From a virus: a stretch of 64,000 nucleotides of DNA. Each line of letters opens with the position of its first letter. Position 1 is the first letter of the stretch. Shown here piece by piece: positions 36,466 through 46,808 of the stretch. The stretch covers positions 1 to 64,000 of the IMG/VR virus record IMGVR_UViG_3300001593_000005; one strand, 5' to 3'. Under the pieces are notes generated by a model. That model searched no databases. It had not been told where the DNA came from and was given only the letters and a program-made list of their open reading frames with translations. The translations under genes and the position numbers were made by a program.

Positions 36466-39400
36466 TCAGGACCAGTATTCTGACGGCTCGTAATCGAGTA
36501 GGCACGTTATGGAGCCGGTGATCTGGCTCTTGTTCGCGCCATAGCTGATAGACCGGCGGATCTGGGTCACCCGGTAGATCCCCGTCGAGGACGGCGCCCC
36601 GGAAACGGACATGTCATAGACCGTGGCCAGGTCACCGACGTTCATGGCAAGGACAGCTGGCCATGCGGCCGGGTATCCCGCCGCGTCGATTTCCAGGAGC
36701 GCGACCCGTCGCCTGTTCTGCCCGTAATTCTCGAACAGCCAGTTGACGTAGGCCTGGATCTCCGTCAGCGACTGGAGGTAGGACGTGAACGGGTATGCCC
36801 GTGCCCCGTACTGGATGAGCCCGGCCGCGACACCGGCCGCGTTCGCAGGCGTCAGGTCAGGGAGGGTTGCCCCGGCAGGGTCATACGGGGTCGCGACGAT
36901 CGGGTTCCACACCCGGGTCGGGTCCGTCTGGAACTGCTGCGATGGCTTGTAGGGGATCATGCCCTCGGACACCAGCGGCCCCAGGGTCCAGGCGGGCGTG
37001 TCAGCGGCGAGATGCGGCCGGGACCGGTAGCACAGCGTCCCGTTATTGTCGATCGACATGAACCCGCCGTCACTCTGGGCGATGTTGAGCATGGCCTGGC
37101 CGCACTGCTGCCCGCCGACGTCCAGGGCCGCCTGGACGGCCAGGACCGCCTGGGGGATGTCGATGGCCCGGTTCGGGACGGTCATCCCGCCGTACCCGGC
37201 TGCCCGCTCGATCCGCTGCCCGGCCGTGTCCCCCAGCGGGGTCGCGACCGTGGGGGGCGATGCGCCGGATCCTGCGCCGGCGGCGCAGACCCCGGCGGAG
37301 ACGGCAGCAGTCCCGTACCCGGAGGTCATCGAATCCCCGGCACCGAGGATGACCGCGGCTTCCTCCTCAGCGCCCGCGTTCGCGGACGTGTACAGGGCGA
37401 TGCCGGGTGCGAGGGCGGTGGCGGCTGCCCATACGGCGGACCCGGAGGCGAGGGAGTCGCCGAGCATCCCCGTGAGAGTGGTCCTGGCAGAAGGACCCGA
37501 GGTGTAGTTCCCGGCGAGGGAGGCGGTGACGAGGGAAAGGGACCAGGGGTCGCCGCCCGGGCCGTAGTTCCCCTCGTAGCAGGTGCCGTCCGGCGTGAAC
37601 CCGGTGGGGTTCAGGTTCTGCACCGATGAGAGCCCCGGCGACGTCGGGGCGGGGAGGAGGCCGAATCCCGTGACCGCGGCCGTGTAGTGGGCGAGGATCC
37701 GGGCCTGCGGCAGGATCCGGGGGTAGATGCTGATGTGGGACAGGGCCATGTTGCCGCCGTGGGCGAGCCCGGCCGGGCTGGATCCGCCGCCGGTCCCGAG
37801 GTCCCCGCACGCCGTCAGCCATGTGCACTGGGAGGTCATCGCGGTGCAGGTCCCTGACGCGGTGGCGGTCAGGCCGCCGTTGACCTGCACACTCCACGTG
37901 GTGGTGGTCAGCTGGACCGAGTAGGAGACGAACGCGTTGCAGCGCAGGTCAGACCCGGTGTAGATGCTGTGGGTCGTGCCTGTCGAGGTCCCCGCCGCGT
38001 AGGTGATGAGGACCAGGTTCCCCAGGCCGTTCAGCTGCAGGACCGCGACGGGCAGGGTTGCCGTGGTCAGGGAGAGGATGGTGAGCGGGCAGCAGGGCTG
38101 GGCTGCGATGCAGAAGTAGCCGATCGACCCGCCAGTAGAAGTAAACCCCTGGGAACTGGCGAGGAACCCGGCACTAGCCCACGCCTCGATACTCACACCG
38201 CTGGCCAGCGGAGGGTAGGTGTCCTCGCAGGCCAGCCACCACCCGTAGCTCCCGGTCTCGCCGAGGAGGCCGGTCTGCTGCCAGGCGGCGGCGCCCGGGG
38301 ACGCGGTGATCGCCCCGCCCGCCGAGGCCACGGCGGAAGGGGAGGACTGGGGGTCCCCGTACATCCACCCGGGCTGCTGCCCTACCTGGTAGACCGCCAC
38401 GCTGGGCGTGGGGGGCGTCGAGGCCTCCGCACTGGCGGTCAGGTCCGTGGCGGAACCGTAGATCGAGCCGGCGAAGCCGCACAGGTCCTGGTACGGGATC
38501 CCGTTCGGCGATGCCTTGATGAGCAGGGGGTTCGTATTGCCCGGTGCCGCGTTCCGGAGCTGGACGGGGAGGACCCCGCCGGCGAGTGCCTGGTCATCGC
38601 ACGGCCACCACCAGCCGGGACTGTCCTGGTACACCTCAGCCCGGTAGGGGCTGGGGCACGGCCCGGACGCGGTGGCCCAGATGTCGCTGACCCCGAGGGA
38701 GACCCAGTTGCGGAGGGTGCTGGTGCGCTGCTCGGGGAAGTCCTTCGCATTCCGCGAGATCACGTACCAGCGGTTCGCTGTGCCGCCGAGCGCGAATCGC
38801 AGCCTGACGGGCGTGCCGGTAAGGCAGTACGGGTAGTAAGGCGAGGATTCACTGGACGGCGAGAGATTCCCATCGAAATTATCAACGGAAACCGTGCCCT
38901 CAGTCGTCTGGATCTGCCCGCGCTGGTACTGGACGCCCGTGGTTTCCTGATAGCCCCAGAGCCTCTTGATGGTGGTGAGGGGGTCCGCTGCGCTGTCGGA
39001 GAGCGTGGTCCACTCGATCTCGTCCGCCGGGGTCTGGAACCCGGAACCGAACCCGGCCTCCAGGATGGTCCGCCCCGCCCACGCAGCGTTCGCGCCCGCC
39101 GGGATCGGGGAGGGCGCATTGAAGAGGAAGCCGATGATGAACCCGGACAGGTCGGTAGCCGCCGAGGCCGTCGCGGTGACGGACAGGGCCCCGGTGGTGG
39201 CGTAGCACGCGGATGTCAGGACCGCATCGCCGGCGTGATTCGCCCCGTTCGTGGCCGTGACCGTAGCCAGTGGCGTCCACCCGGGCGGAAGGAACCCCTG
39301 GCCGGCGCTGTCGTTATCCCCGCATACCCCGGCGATGACGAGTGCCTGACCTGAGGGCGCGGGGAACGACAGGCCCAGTGAGGTGGTCGCGGCGGAGTAG

Positions 39401-40578
39401 GCGGTACTGACCGCGGTTACCGAATCCCACGGCCCGATGCCGGAGATCTCCACGACCAGGCATGCCGCACCCGCTACCGCCCCGTTCGGGGCGCAGTAGA
39501 CATCAGCTGCGGTCCTGGCGAGATTCGCCGTGTACCACCCGGCACACCGGGTGCTGCCTGCGGACGATGACGGCGACGCCGGGCGCCAGAAAGAGTGGAT
39601 GTCATCGGCGTCGCCGAACGTGACCGCCGATGTCGCGATGCCCTGCTGCCAGCCCATCAGGCAGACCAGCCAGTTCCCCGCCGAAGGCGTGCCGCTGCCG
39701 CTTCCCGCTGAGGTAGCCGGGGTCAGCTGGACGACCGTGGACTGCAACGCAGGCGGCATCGACCCGAACACGGCCGGCTGGCTGAACGTCGCCGACCACT
39801 GGTTGACGACGGACGCCCGGCCCAGCGAGGGAGGCTGAGGTGACGGCGGCGCCTGGTAGCCGCCGAAGCCCATCGGGACGAACTGCGACGGCGGGACAGG
39901 CTGAGGGGGGATCGCAGGCGCGGGGATGACAGACCAGGTGAGGATGATCCATCCCGCTGCCGGGGTGCCCGGTCCGCCGCCGGCGACCGACGCGTTAGAC
40001 CCGCCGCCGGGTCCGCCGCCGGGCACGGTCCCCGGAGATCCGGGGGCGGTGCTGGAGGCACCGCCGGCACCGCCGGCCCCCCCGCCCGTTCCCGGCGTCC
40101 CGCCGGCACCGGGCGAAGCACCCGAGCCGGGACCGCCCGCACCGCCGGGACCGCCAGGGCCTGCCGCGCCGCCACCGCCACCGCCGTACCCGGTCCCGGT
40201 GGTGCTGTTGGACCCGTTCCCGCCGCTGCCGCCGGCATAGGCGATCGCGTTGGAGCCCGCCGCACCGCCGCTGCCGGGGGCGATTCCCGCCCCGTTCCCG
40301 CCAGGTGCGGCGGAGACCGCGAGGGAATCGCCGGTGAAGACGGTGTGGTTACCTGTGGCGCCCTGCCCGATCGACCAGCTGTACGTCAGGCCGCCAGTGA
40401 CAGCAGGGGCATCCTGGGCGAAAGCCCCGGCACCCGCACCGCCGGAGCCCTTGTGTGCCGTGAGGTCCGACGCTGCCGCGCCGGACTCCCCGGTGCACTG
40501 GACGATCAGCGATCCGGGGAGGATGTTCAGCGGGCACAGCCACGTCCCGCTTGCCCCGGTGAGGGTGATGGTCTGCAC
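36466..40578 (-). CDS. Large minor tail protein with glycine-rich N-terminus
   Basis: 1370 residues, GTG start. Residues ~1-60 are beta-like (TITLTGASGTWLCPLNI). Residues ~85-205 are extremely Gly/Pro/Ala-rich. The central part is beta-rich and includes a LamG-like segment (SVQLTTTTWSVQVNGGLTAT). The C-terminus (WLFENYGQNRRRVALLEIDA, VGDLATVYDMS) resembles tail-tip/baseplate hub proteins. Located directly downstream of tape measure and tail genes, so it is likely a tail-tip or adsorption protein. Confidence 0.75.
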   Translation of the reverse strand: MQTITLTGASGTWLCPLNILPGSLIVQCTGESGAAASDLTAHKGSGGAGAGAFAQDAPAVTGGLTYSWSIGQGATGNHTVFTGDSLAVSAAPGGNGAGIAPGSGGAAGSNAIAYAGGSGGNGSNSTTGTGYGGGGGGAAGPGGPGGAGGPGSGASPGAGGTPGTGGGAGGAGGASSTAPGSPGTVPGGGPGGGSNASVAGGGPGTPAAGWIILTWSVIPAPAIPPQPVPPSQFVPMGFGGYQAPPSPQPPSLGRASVVNQWSATFSQPAVFGSMPPALQSTVVQLTPATSAGSGSGTPSAGNWLVCLMGWQQGIATSAVTFGDADDIHSFWRPASPSSSAGSTRCAGWYTANLARTAADVYCAPNGAVAGAACLVVEISGIGPWDSVTAVSTAYSAATTSLGLSFPAPSGQALVIAGVCGDNDSAGQGFLPPGWTPLATVTATNGANHAGDAVLTSACYATTGALSVTATASAATDLSGFIIGFLFNAPSPIPAGANAAWAGRTILEAGFGSGFQTPADEIEWTTLSDSAADPLTTIKRLWGYQETTGVQYQRGQIQTTEGTVSVDNFDGNLSPSSESSPYYPYCLTGTPVRLRFALGGTANRWYVISRNAKDFPEQRTSTLRNWVSLGVSDIWATASGPCPSPYRAEVYQDSPGWWWPCDDQALAGGVLPVQLRNAAPGNTNPLLIKASPNGIPYQDLCGFAGSIYGSATDLTASAEASTPPTPSVAVYQVGQQPGWMYGDPQSSPSAVASAGGAITASPGAAAWQQTGLLGETGSYGWWLACEDTYPPLASGVSIEAWASAGFLASSQGFTSTGGSIGYFCIAAQPCCPLTILSLTTATLPVAVLQLNGLGNLVLITYAAGTSTGTTHSIYTGSDLRCNAFVSYSVQLTTTTWSVQVNGGLTATASGTCTAMTSQCTWLTACGDLGTGGGSSPAGLAHGGNMALSHISIYPRILPQARILAHYTAAVTGFGLLPAPTSPGLSSVQNLNPTGFTPDGTCYEGNYGPGGDPWSLSLVTASLAGNYTSGPSARTTLTGMLGDSLASGSAVWAAATALAPGIALYTSANAGAEEEAAVILGAGDSMTSGYGTAAVSAGVCAAGAGSGASPPTVATPLGDTAGQRIERAAGYGGMTVPNRAIDIPQAVLAVQAALDVGGQQCGQAMLNIAQSDGGFMSIDNNGTLCYRSRPHLAADTPAWTLGPLVSEGMIPYKPSQQFQTDPTRVWNPIVATPYDPAGATLPDLTPANAAGVAAGLIQYGARAYPFTSYLQSLTEIQAYVNWLFENYGQNRRRVALLEIDAAGYPAAWPAVLAMNVGDLATVYDMSVSGAPSSTGIYRVTQIRRSISYGANKSQITGSITCLLDYEPSEYWS

Positions 40579-40629
40579 GCAGCCCCCTCACCAGCACCTC
40601 GTCAGCGGGAGCGGGGGTTAAGCAGCGGC

Positions 40630-41232
40630 TTAGCTGTGCGTCCACAGGAAGAACTGCGTGCACGTGAGCGACGGGGCGCCAGTCACCTGCGACAGGGTCC
40701 CGGCGAGAGCGATCGTGTGCGCGAAGGTTGTGTCAACATCCGCGGCCGTGGGGCCGGACGCCGCCGGCATCGGCAGGATCTGCATATTGCTGTTCGTGAG
40801 CGTTGCCTCGTAGGGCGCCGTCTGGATTATCGTGTCGCCGTGGGTGTACAGGGTCGGTGTCGAGGTTCCCTGGGCAAGCTGACGGGTCTGGATCTTGCCC
40901 GCAGCTTTCCAGTACAGGCCAGTCTGGGAGACGGGCAGCGCGAACGCCCCGGTCGTTGCCAGCAGTGTCCCGCCGGCGGCCGCCGTGCCCGCCGCGGACG
41001 CATACAGGGCCAGGGTCGCATTCGTGGCCGTGGAGCCGCACGTCCAGATCCCGCGTGCCTCCCACTCGATGACGAGTGCGGGCGTGAACTGCAGGATTGC
41101 CGGGTCACCGCCGACCCCGCCGGCCATCTCCGGGCTGAGGGTGAGGGTGGCTGCCGTGGTGAGCGCTGTCCCGCTCGCGGTCTGCCACGGCGGACCCCAG
41201 TTGGCAAGCTGGACCCACGAGGTGTTAGCCAT
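40630..41232 (-). CDS. Minor tail / virion protein
   Basis: 200 residues, ATG start. Beta-rich (ALVIEWEARGIWTCGSTATN, TLLATTGAFALPVSQTGLYW) with features of a small phage structural protein. Lies between tape measure and the large tail protein, the usual site of distal-tail proteins. Confidence 0.65.
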   Translation of the reverse strand: MANTSWVQLANWGPPWQTASGTALTTAATLTLSPEMAGGVGGDPAILQFTPALVIEWEARGIWTCGSTATNATLALYASAAGTAAAGGTLLATTGAFALPVSQTGLYWKAAGKIQTRQLAQGTSTPTLYTHGDTIIQTAPYEATLTNSNMQILPMPAASGPTAADVDTTFAHTIALAGTLSQVTGAPSLTCTQFFLWTHS

Positions 41233-41274
41233 CAGTGCTCCCGGAGTAGGTAAGGCAGGTGAGGAACGGGGCGG

Positions 41275-44200
41275 CTAGTACTGCCGGCCGGGCATCTGGT
41301 AACCCGTCCCGAGGTTGTTCGCGGCCCTGTCCAGGGCGTGAGCCTGGACGACGCTGCTCAGGACCTGGCCGTCCACGACGAGATGGGTCGTGGTCTGGTG
41401 GACCACCGGGGCCGCGCCGCCGCCGCCGCCGCTGCCGCCGCCGGACGATCCCGCCGCGGCGGGGTGCGGGACAGCGCTCGCGGGATGCTGGTCCGCGGCG
41501 GCGGGGACTGCGCTGGAGATACCGTCCGCTGAGGAGCCGTCACCGCCCTTGGTCCTCTTCTTCGCGGCGTCCTTCTCCGCTGTCTCGATCGCGGCGAGGA
41601 TGGCCGAGGTGAGGTCACCGGTCACGGAGGCGATGCCTGCCGCCATCTCCTGGCCTATCTCGGCACCGCCCTTGAATGCGGCGGCTGCAGCACCGCCGCC
41701 TAGCGCCGCGTCCAGGTCGTGGGTGATGTCCTTCGACAGGGAGCCGATCGACGAGTTGACCGCCCCGAGCTGGCTTTTCAGCCCGGCTGCGAGGCCCTTG
41801 GTGATGTCGGCGGCCGGCTCGTAGACGGCGTTGCTCGCTGTGACCCCGAGCGCTTTCGCTGCCGTGTTCATCTGCGACTGGAGGCTGTTGAGCTGCTGGA
41901 TCGCGCCCTTCCCGCCGCCGAGGATGCTCTCGGCGATCGGGTCGCCTGTCGCCGCGCCGGACTGCGCGAGCTGGTCCAGGAAGGCGGTGTTGAGGCCCTC
42001 TTTCTTCAGCTTGGTCAGGTCGGCAGTGAACTGCTTGGTCTGCGTGACCTGGGCCTGCATCCCGGAGATCAGGTCGCTGACCTGCGGCGCGGCTACCGCC
42101 GCTGGTGCGTTGCCGGACTCCAGCGCCTGAGCGTTCGCCGCGACGCTGATGATGCTGGCGCCCTGGTTCGTCGCTGCCGTGATGCTCTGCGCGTAGGACT
42201 GCGCCTGCGTGATCTGGTTTTCCAGGGTCTGCCGCTGCTGGGCGAGGGCCTGCAGCTTCGCGCCGTCAGCCTTGAGGTAGGCGACCATGCCCGAGTCCTC
42301 GGACTTGCTGATCTTGCCTTTCTTCAGCGCCTTCGCGATATCGGCCTCGAACGTCGAGATGGTCCCGGCGATCGTGGAGTCGCTGAACGGCGCGGCGATC
42401 CCCTCCGCGAGATCCTTCGCGGTGGTGATCGCGGACTGGCCGCCCTGGAGGCCGGCGAGCAGCGACGCGGCGGCGGTCTTGGACAGCCCCTCTGCCGCCT
42501 TCTTCACCGTGCCCTCGCCGGCGGTAATGCCCTCGGCGAAACCGCCGTCGAACTCGTCCTGCCCGATCGCCATCGTGACCCGGCTAGGCGAATGCGCGTC
42601 GAGGGTCGTGTGCATCGCCTCGGCCCCGGCAGCCGCCACGGCGCTCGCTGCCGCCGTGACCGCACCGACTCCGCCCGCGATACCGCCCGCCAGTCCGGCG
42701 TCCATGGACGCGCCGATGCCGGCGGTGCCTGCCGCACCGGACTTCATCGCGCCGAGGACACTGGCCATGGCGGTCGCGGCCTTGGCCTTCGCCGCAGACA
42801 GGGCACTCAGGTCGGGTGCGGGGACCTTGACCGGGGCCATCGCGGACCCGGTGCCGAGCGTGCCAAGGGCGTGCTTGATGGTCTCGCTGATGGAGTTCGC
42901 GGAGGCCGGGTCGACCTCGGGCTTGACCTTGACCTGCACGGTCTGGTCAGCGGCGGGCAGCTTCATGCCGGTCTTGAGCATGTCCCCGGCCCAGCCGCCA
43001 GTCACGGGTGCCACCGCCGGCGCAGCCTCCGGCGCGGGAGCGGCAGGCTTGCCGCCGCCGAACCCGAAGAACGACGCGATCGAATCGACGGCCGAGGCCG
43101 CCTGGTGCCGGGAGGAATCGAGACCGGATGTCACCCAGTCGGCATTGCCCTTGAAGCTATTGGCGAGGGCGTCACCCTGGCTTGCCATCTGGTGCCGGGC
43201 CGAGTCGAAGCTGCCGGTCTGGTAGTCCCCGGCGCGCGTGAAGGCCCCGACGGTCTCGCTGACCGCGTTGCTGACGTGGGTTCCGACAGCGGAGCCGAAC
43301 TTGGAGGTCGCGAACCAGGAGTCGAGGCCGCCGAAGATGCTGGGCATCATCCCGGCTGCGGCCGGGTCGTTCTGGAGGTCCTTGTTCGCGGTCCCGGCCT
43401 TGGTCCCGGCGGGGGAAAGCTGATCCCCGAGGCCCTTGATCAGGAGGCCGAGGCCGACCCCCGCGGCGAGAGGGTTGACTGAGGCAGCCAGGTCGGTGCC
43501 GCCGCGCAGGCCAGCGGCGGCGAGGACCCCGCCGCCGCCCTTTTCTGCGTCCCCTTCGATACCGGACTCAGCGTCCGAAGCGACAGGTCCGGCGGGGATG
43601 GTCCCGCCCGGTTCCCTGCTGGACGGCAGCGTGCCAGGGAGTGTCTTGTCAGTGTTGCCGAGATCGCCGCCTTCGGCGGCGGTGGAGAGTTTCCCTGCTG
43701 CGCCTTCAAGGCTTCCGGCGGCGGCGCTGAGGCTCGACCCGGCACTTTCCAGGCCCGCCGCACCGGCCGTGCTGGAGCCCTGCCCGATCCCGGCGAGTTT
43801 GTCGGCGCCGGGGATGCCGAGGGTCTCCCCGACTTTCCCGGCAGAGCTGAGTACCGTGCTGATCGGCGAGGCGACCTTGGACAGGATGGCCGGCAGCGCG
43901 AGGAGTCCCGCGCCGATCATGACGTCCTTGGTCGCGGTGGGATGTGCTGCGGCGAAGCCGAGGACGTCGGAGACACCGCCGAGCACCTTGGTTACAGAGG
44001 GGAGGAGTGCCTGCCCGGCCTCGGTCGCTACCGCCTCAAGGCTGTACTCGGTGGCCTTGAGCTTGTAGTTAAGGGTGTCCTGGACCTGGGACCAGCCCTT
44101 GATGTTGTTCCCGGTGTGCTGGACGGACTGGCCGACCGCGTCCACGTCGCTCTTGAACGTGCCCAGGTGCGAGCCGCCGGTCATCAGGGCGAACTGCTCG

Positions 44201-46098
44201 CCCATCTTCCCGCCGAGCGCCTCGGACAGGGCAGCGGTGACCGTCTGCTTGTCGCCGGCACCGGACTTCTCCAGCGCCGAGTAGCCTTTCGCCGTGTTCG
44301 CCGTGTTCGCGAACTGCTTCAGCAGGTTCACGTCGCCTACGGGCAGGGTGGACTTCGTGCCGGTCAGCGCATACCACTGCGCCTCGGTCGTCTTCCCCGT
44401 CAGGTAGCCCGTCGCTACCTGCTGGAGGCCGGCCGGGAGCTTTGCTATCTCCTGGTTCGCGGCCTGGATGGCCAGCTTCGACTGGTTCATCGTGTCGAGG
44501 ACGACCATGCCGTTTTTCTCATGGCCCTTGATCGCCGAGTCGACCTCGGAGACGACGCCAGTCAGGCCCTGCGTCTTCAGCGAGTCGGACAGCTTGTTCG
44601 GGTTGATCCCGAGCATCTGCTGCTCAGCCCGCTGTACGCCGCTCGGCCCGGTGATCGCCCCGACGGTGTGCGAGATGTCCTGCGCCGACCATTCCGCGGT
44701 TGCGCCCCCGGCGGTCATGGTGGCCATCGCCCCGAGTACCTGCGGCAGTGACAGCCCGGCATTCTGCGCGGTGGGCAGCACGGAGGGGAGGGCGCCCGCG
44801 AACCCCTGGTAGGTCATCCTGCCGAGGCCGACCGCCGTGAGGCTCGCGTTCGCCGCCTCGGTCGCGTACTTCGCCTGCTGCGCCGCCGACTTCTGGGGGC
44901 CGCCGAAGTAGTCGTTCAGCAGTGTCGTCTCGGCGGCACTGGCTGTCGAGACGTCCGCGCCTTCGGCGAACGCGGCCTCAGCGGTCGGCTTCAGGACCGC
45001 TGCCGCGTTCGCGCCGTGGAATCCGGCGCTCTGCGTCCAGTACTCGCCCTGCTCAAGGCTGGCCTGGGACGTGGCGGCAGGCCCGGACATTCCCAGCAGT
45101 GCCGATTCATCGCCCGGCACGTTCTTCAGGGACTCGCCTGCTGAGGTGTACCAGCGGGTACCCGCTGACTGCAGCTGCGCCGCCAGGTAGGTCCCGTACC
45201 CGACTGCCCCCGCGACGCCGAGGGCGAGCATGTGATACTTCCCGGCGGACGCCTCAGCCGATGCGGCAGCATCCTCGGTGGCGAGCTTCCGCGCCCTGAT
45301 CCCCTGCGCTACCGCCGCGTCCTGCTCGACGCTGGTCGTGCCGAGCGCCGCGTAGGAGTCCGCGGCGACCCCGTTGGCTTTCGCGATCCCCAGGGTCGCC
45401 TCAGCCTGCCCGGCCGCGTAGATCCTGTTCTGGTCCGCGGTGATAGCCGCGGTGTCCCGCATCCATGCCAGGGACTCCGCGGTTTCCTTGGTGACGGCAC
45501 CCTGGGCCTTCAGTGCATCGCTGGCTGCTGCTGCTGACCCGGCGACCGTGGCGTTGGTTTCCGCGACTGCCTTGCCCGCGTCGGCGAGATCACCCTGGGT
45601 CGCTGCCGTGTCTGCGGAGGCGACCCCCAGTCCCCTGATGCCGGCGGCGGCAGGGTCAGCGGACCCGGCGATCGCGTCGTTGCTGTCGGCGACTGCCTTC
45701 CCTGCGTCGGCTACCCCCGCCAGGCCGTCCCGTGCCCCGGCGGCAGTATCGGCGACGCCTCTCAGCTCGTCCGCTACGGCCCCGGCCCCGGCTGCAGCTT
45801 CCCCGAGGCCCTTGCCCGCATCCCCGACCGCGCTGAGGCTCTCAGCTGCTGAGGCGCCGGCACCATCGAGACGCCCCAGGGAGGCGAGGATGGAGGACAC
45901 GGCCGAGTCGACGGCTCCGGCCGCAGACTCCATGGAGGCAGCGAGTCCGCCGAGGCCGCCCGTCTCAATGGGCTTGCCGAGTGCCTCCAGTGCCGCGTCG
46001 GCCTCTACCGCAAGATTGCGGTAGGCGGCGGCGAGGTCCTGGATCTCGCCGACAGCACCGCCGGCGGAAACGGTGATGGTGGTGGAGATGTCGCCCAT
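41275..46098 (-). CDS. Tape measure protein
   Basis: 1607 residues, ATG start; the longest gene in the window. Ala/Gly-rich helical N-terminus (EIQDLAAAYRNLAVEADAAL), repeated AD/AG segments, hydrophobic stretches in the middle, and the typical SPSRVTMAIGQDEFDGGFAE segment seen in many tape measures. Length sets tail length in known siphoviruses, suggesting a tail of roughly 240 nm at 1.5 angstrom per residue. Directly downstream of the tail-chaperone region. Confidence 0.9.
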   Translation of the reverse strand: MGDISTTITVSAGGAVGEIQDLAAAYRNLAVEADAALEALGKPIETGGLGGLAASMESAAGAVDSAVSSILASLGRLDGAGASAAESLSAVGDAGKGLGEAAAGAGAVADELRGVADTAAGARDGLAGVADAGKAVADSNDAIAGSADPAAAGIRGLGVASADTAATQGDLADAGKAVAETNATVAGSAAAASDALKAQGAVTKETAESLAWMRDTAAITADQNRIYAAGQAEATLGIAKANGVAADSYAALGTTSVEQDAAVAQGIRARKLATEDAAASAEASAGKYHMLALGVAGAVGYGTYLAAQLQSAGTRWYTSAGESLKNVPGDESALLGMSGPAATSQASLEQGEYWTQSAGFHGANAAAVLKPTAEAAFAEGADVSTASAAETTLLNDYFGGPQKSAAQQAKYATEAANASLTAVGLGRMTYQGFAGALPSVLPTAQNAGLSLPQVLGAMATMTAGGATAEWSAQDISHTVGAITGPSGVQRAEQQMLGINPNKLSDSLKTQGLTGVVSEVDSAIKGHEKNGMVVLDTMNQSKLAIQAANQEIAKLPAGLQQVATGYLTGKTTEAQWYALTGTKSTLPVGDVNLLKQFANTANTAKGYSALEKSGAGDKQTVTAALSEALGGKMGEQFALMTGGSHLGTFKSDVDAVGQSVQHTGNNIKGWSQVQDTLNYKLKATEYSLEAVATEAGQALLPSVTKVLGGVSDVLGFAAAHPTATKDVMIGAGLLALPAILSKVASPISTVLSSAGKVGETLGIPGADKLAGIGQGSSTAGAAGLESAGSSLSAAAGSLEGAAGKLSTAAEGGDLGNTDKTLPGTLPSSREPGGTIPAGPVASDAESGIEGDAEKGGGGVLAAAGLRGGTDLAASVNPLAAGVGLGLLIKGLGDQLSPAGTKAGTANKDLQNDPAAAGMMPSIFGGLDSWFATSKFGSAVGTHVSNAVSETVGAFTRAGDYQTGSFDSARHQMASQGDALANSFKGNADWVTSGLDSSRHQAASAVDSIASFFGFGGGKPAAPAPEAAPAVAPVTGGWAGDMLKTGMKLPAADQTVQVKVKPEVDPASANSISETIKHALGTLGTGSAMAPVKVPAPDLSALSAAKAKAATAMASVLGAMKSGAAGTAGIGASMDAGLAGGIAGGVGAVTAAASAVAAAGAEAMHTTLDAHSPSRVTMAIGQDEFDGGFAEGITAGEGTVKKAAEGLSKTAAASLLAGLQGGQSAITTAKDLAEGIAAPFSDSTIAGTISTFEADIAKALKKGKISKSEDSGMVAYLKADGAKLQALAQQRQTLENQITQAQSYAQSITAATNQGASIISVAANAQALESGNAPAAVAAPQVSDLISGMQAQVTQTKQFTADLTKLKKEGLNTAFLDQLAQSGAATGDPIAESILGGGKGAIQQLNSLQSQMNTAAKALGVTASNAVYEPAADITKGLAAGLKSQLGAVNSSIGSLSKDITHDLDAALGGGAAAAAFKGGAEIGQEMAAGIASVTGDLTSAILAAIETAEKDAAKKRTKGGDGSSADGISSAVPAAADQHPASAVPHPAAAGSSGGGSGGGGGAAPVVHQTTTHLVVDGQVLSSVVQAHALDRAANNLGTGYQMPGRQY

Positions 46099-46147
46099 GG
46101 CTCACCCCCGGCACGGAGAGATCTGGGCAGTGGAGGAAAAGGGCGGG

Positions 46148-46582
46148 TCAGCCGAGGAACTCGTCAAGGACCGACTGGGCGATGCCGTCCATCTGGCCCT
46201 TCGCCGCCGCCTGGGCCTTCTCCACGTAGTGGGCGCCGGCCTGGGTCACCGAGAGAGGGAACCCGCCGCCCCCCCAGTGCAGGGTGTGGGGGCGCATGCC
46301 CTTGCGGCCCAGGCCGCCGTGCGCGGTGATCGTCCCGCCGTTCTCGCGGAACTCGGCGTAGATGATGTGCGGGGACACCTTCGCCGAGGCGAAGGTGCCG
46401 CCGCCGCCGGCACTGTCGATGGTCTCGGACCCGGCGAGTTTCCCGGTCCGCTTCGGCGTGACAATCCGCAGGATCGCCAGGAAGTCCCTGGCCTGCTCCC
46501 GGACCACGTCGACGGCGAGACCGGCATCCATCCGCTCAGCGACCGCTTCCCAGTGCGCGGCGAGGTCGTCATACGCGGACAT
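46148..46582 (-). CDS. HK97 gp10-like tail completion protein
   Basis: 144 residues from ATG at 46582 (MSAYDDLAA); an upstream in-frame start would overlap the chaperone extension. HK97-gp10 features: LAILRIVTPKRTGKLAGSE, VSPHIIYAEFRENGG, HTLHWGGGGFP, and a C-terminal helix (AQAAAKGQMDGIAQSVLDEF). The family joins head to tail or finishes the tail. Unusually it lies between the tail chaperone and the tape measure. Confidence 0.75.
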   Translation of the reverse strand: MSAYDDLAAHWEAVAERMDAGLAVDVVREQARDFLAILRIVTPKRTGKLAGSETIDSAGGGGTFASAKVSPHIIYAEFRENGGTITAHGGLGRKGMRPHTLHWGGGGFPLSVTQAGAHYVEKAQAAAKGQMDGIAQSVLDEFLG

Positions 46583-46595
46583 GGCGGTCCCCCTC

Positions 46596-46808
46596 TCACC
46601 AGCGTCCGGGGAAGAGGGATTCAAGGCACCGGGCGACCGGGTCCAGCCATTCCGCTACCTCGGCCGGGTAGTCATCCGGGGTCCGGGGATGCAGGAAGTG
46701 CCGGACGATGTGGATGCAGTGCGTTATGGTTCCGGCGTCTGCTCCGGCTGGGGGGCAGAGGCATCCGTGCTGGAGGTAGGTGCGGAGGTGGGCGTGCTCT
46801 GGTTCCGT
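46596..46808 (-). CDS. -1 frameshift extension of the tail assembly chaperone (GT)
   Basis: Seventy codons open in the -1 frame from the slippery site to TGA at 46596-46598, with no start codon of its own suited to expression. The end is well protein-like (THCIHIVRHFLHPRTPDDYP, EWLDPVARCLESLFPGRW). Together with codons 1-126 of the upstream frame it would make a 196-residue product, matching the G/GT pattern of long-tailed phages. Confidence 0.78.
   Translation of the reverse strand, partial: TEPEHAHLRTYLQHGCLCPPAGADAGTITHCIHIVRHFLHPRTPDDYPAEVAEWLDPVARCLESLFPGRW

Noticed and set aside
37969-39354. 461-codon plus-strand frame inside the large tail gene
   Set aside because: Antisense shadow of a coherent beta-rich tail protein; Arg/Gly-rich with no recognisable fold.
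41719-43482. 587-codon plus-strand frame inside the tape measure gene
   Set aside because: Antisense shadow of the Ala/Gly-rich tape measure; no ribosome binding site or domain.
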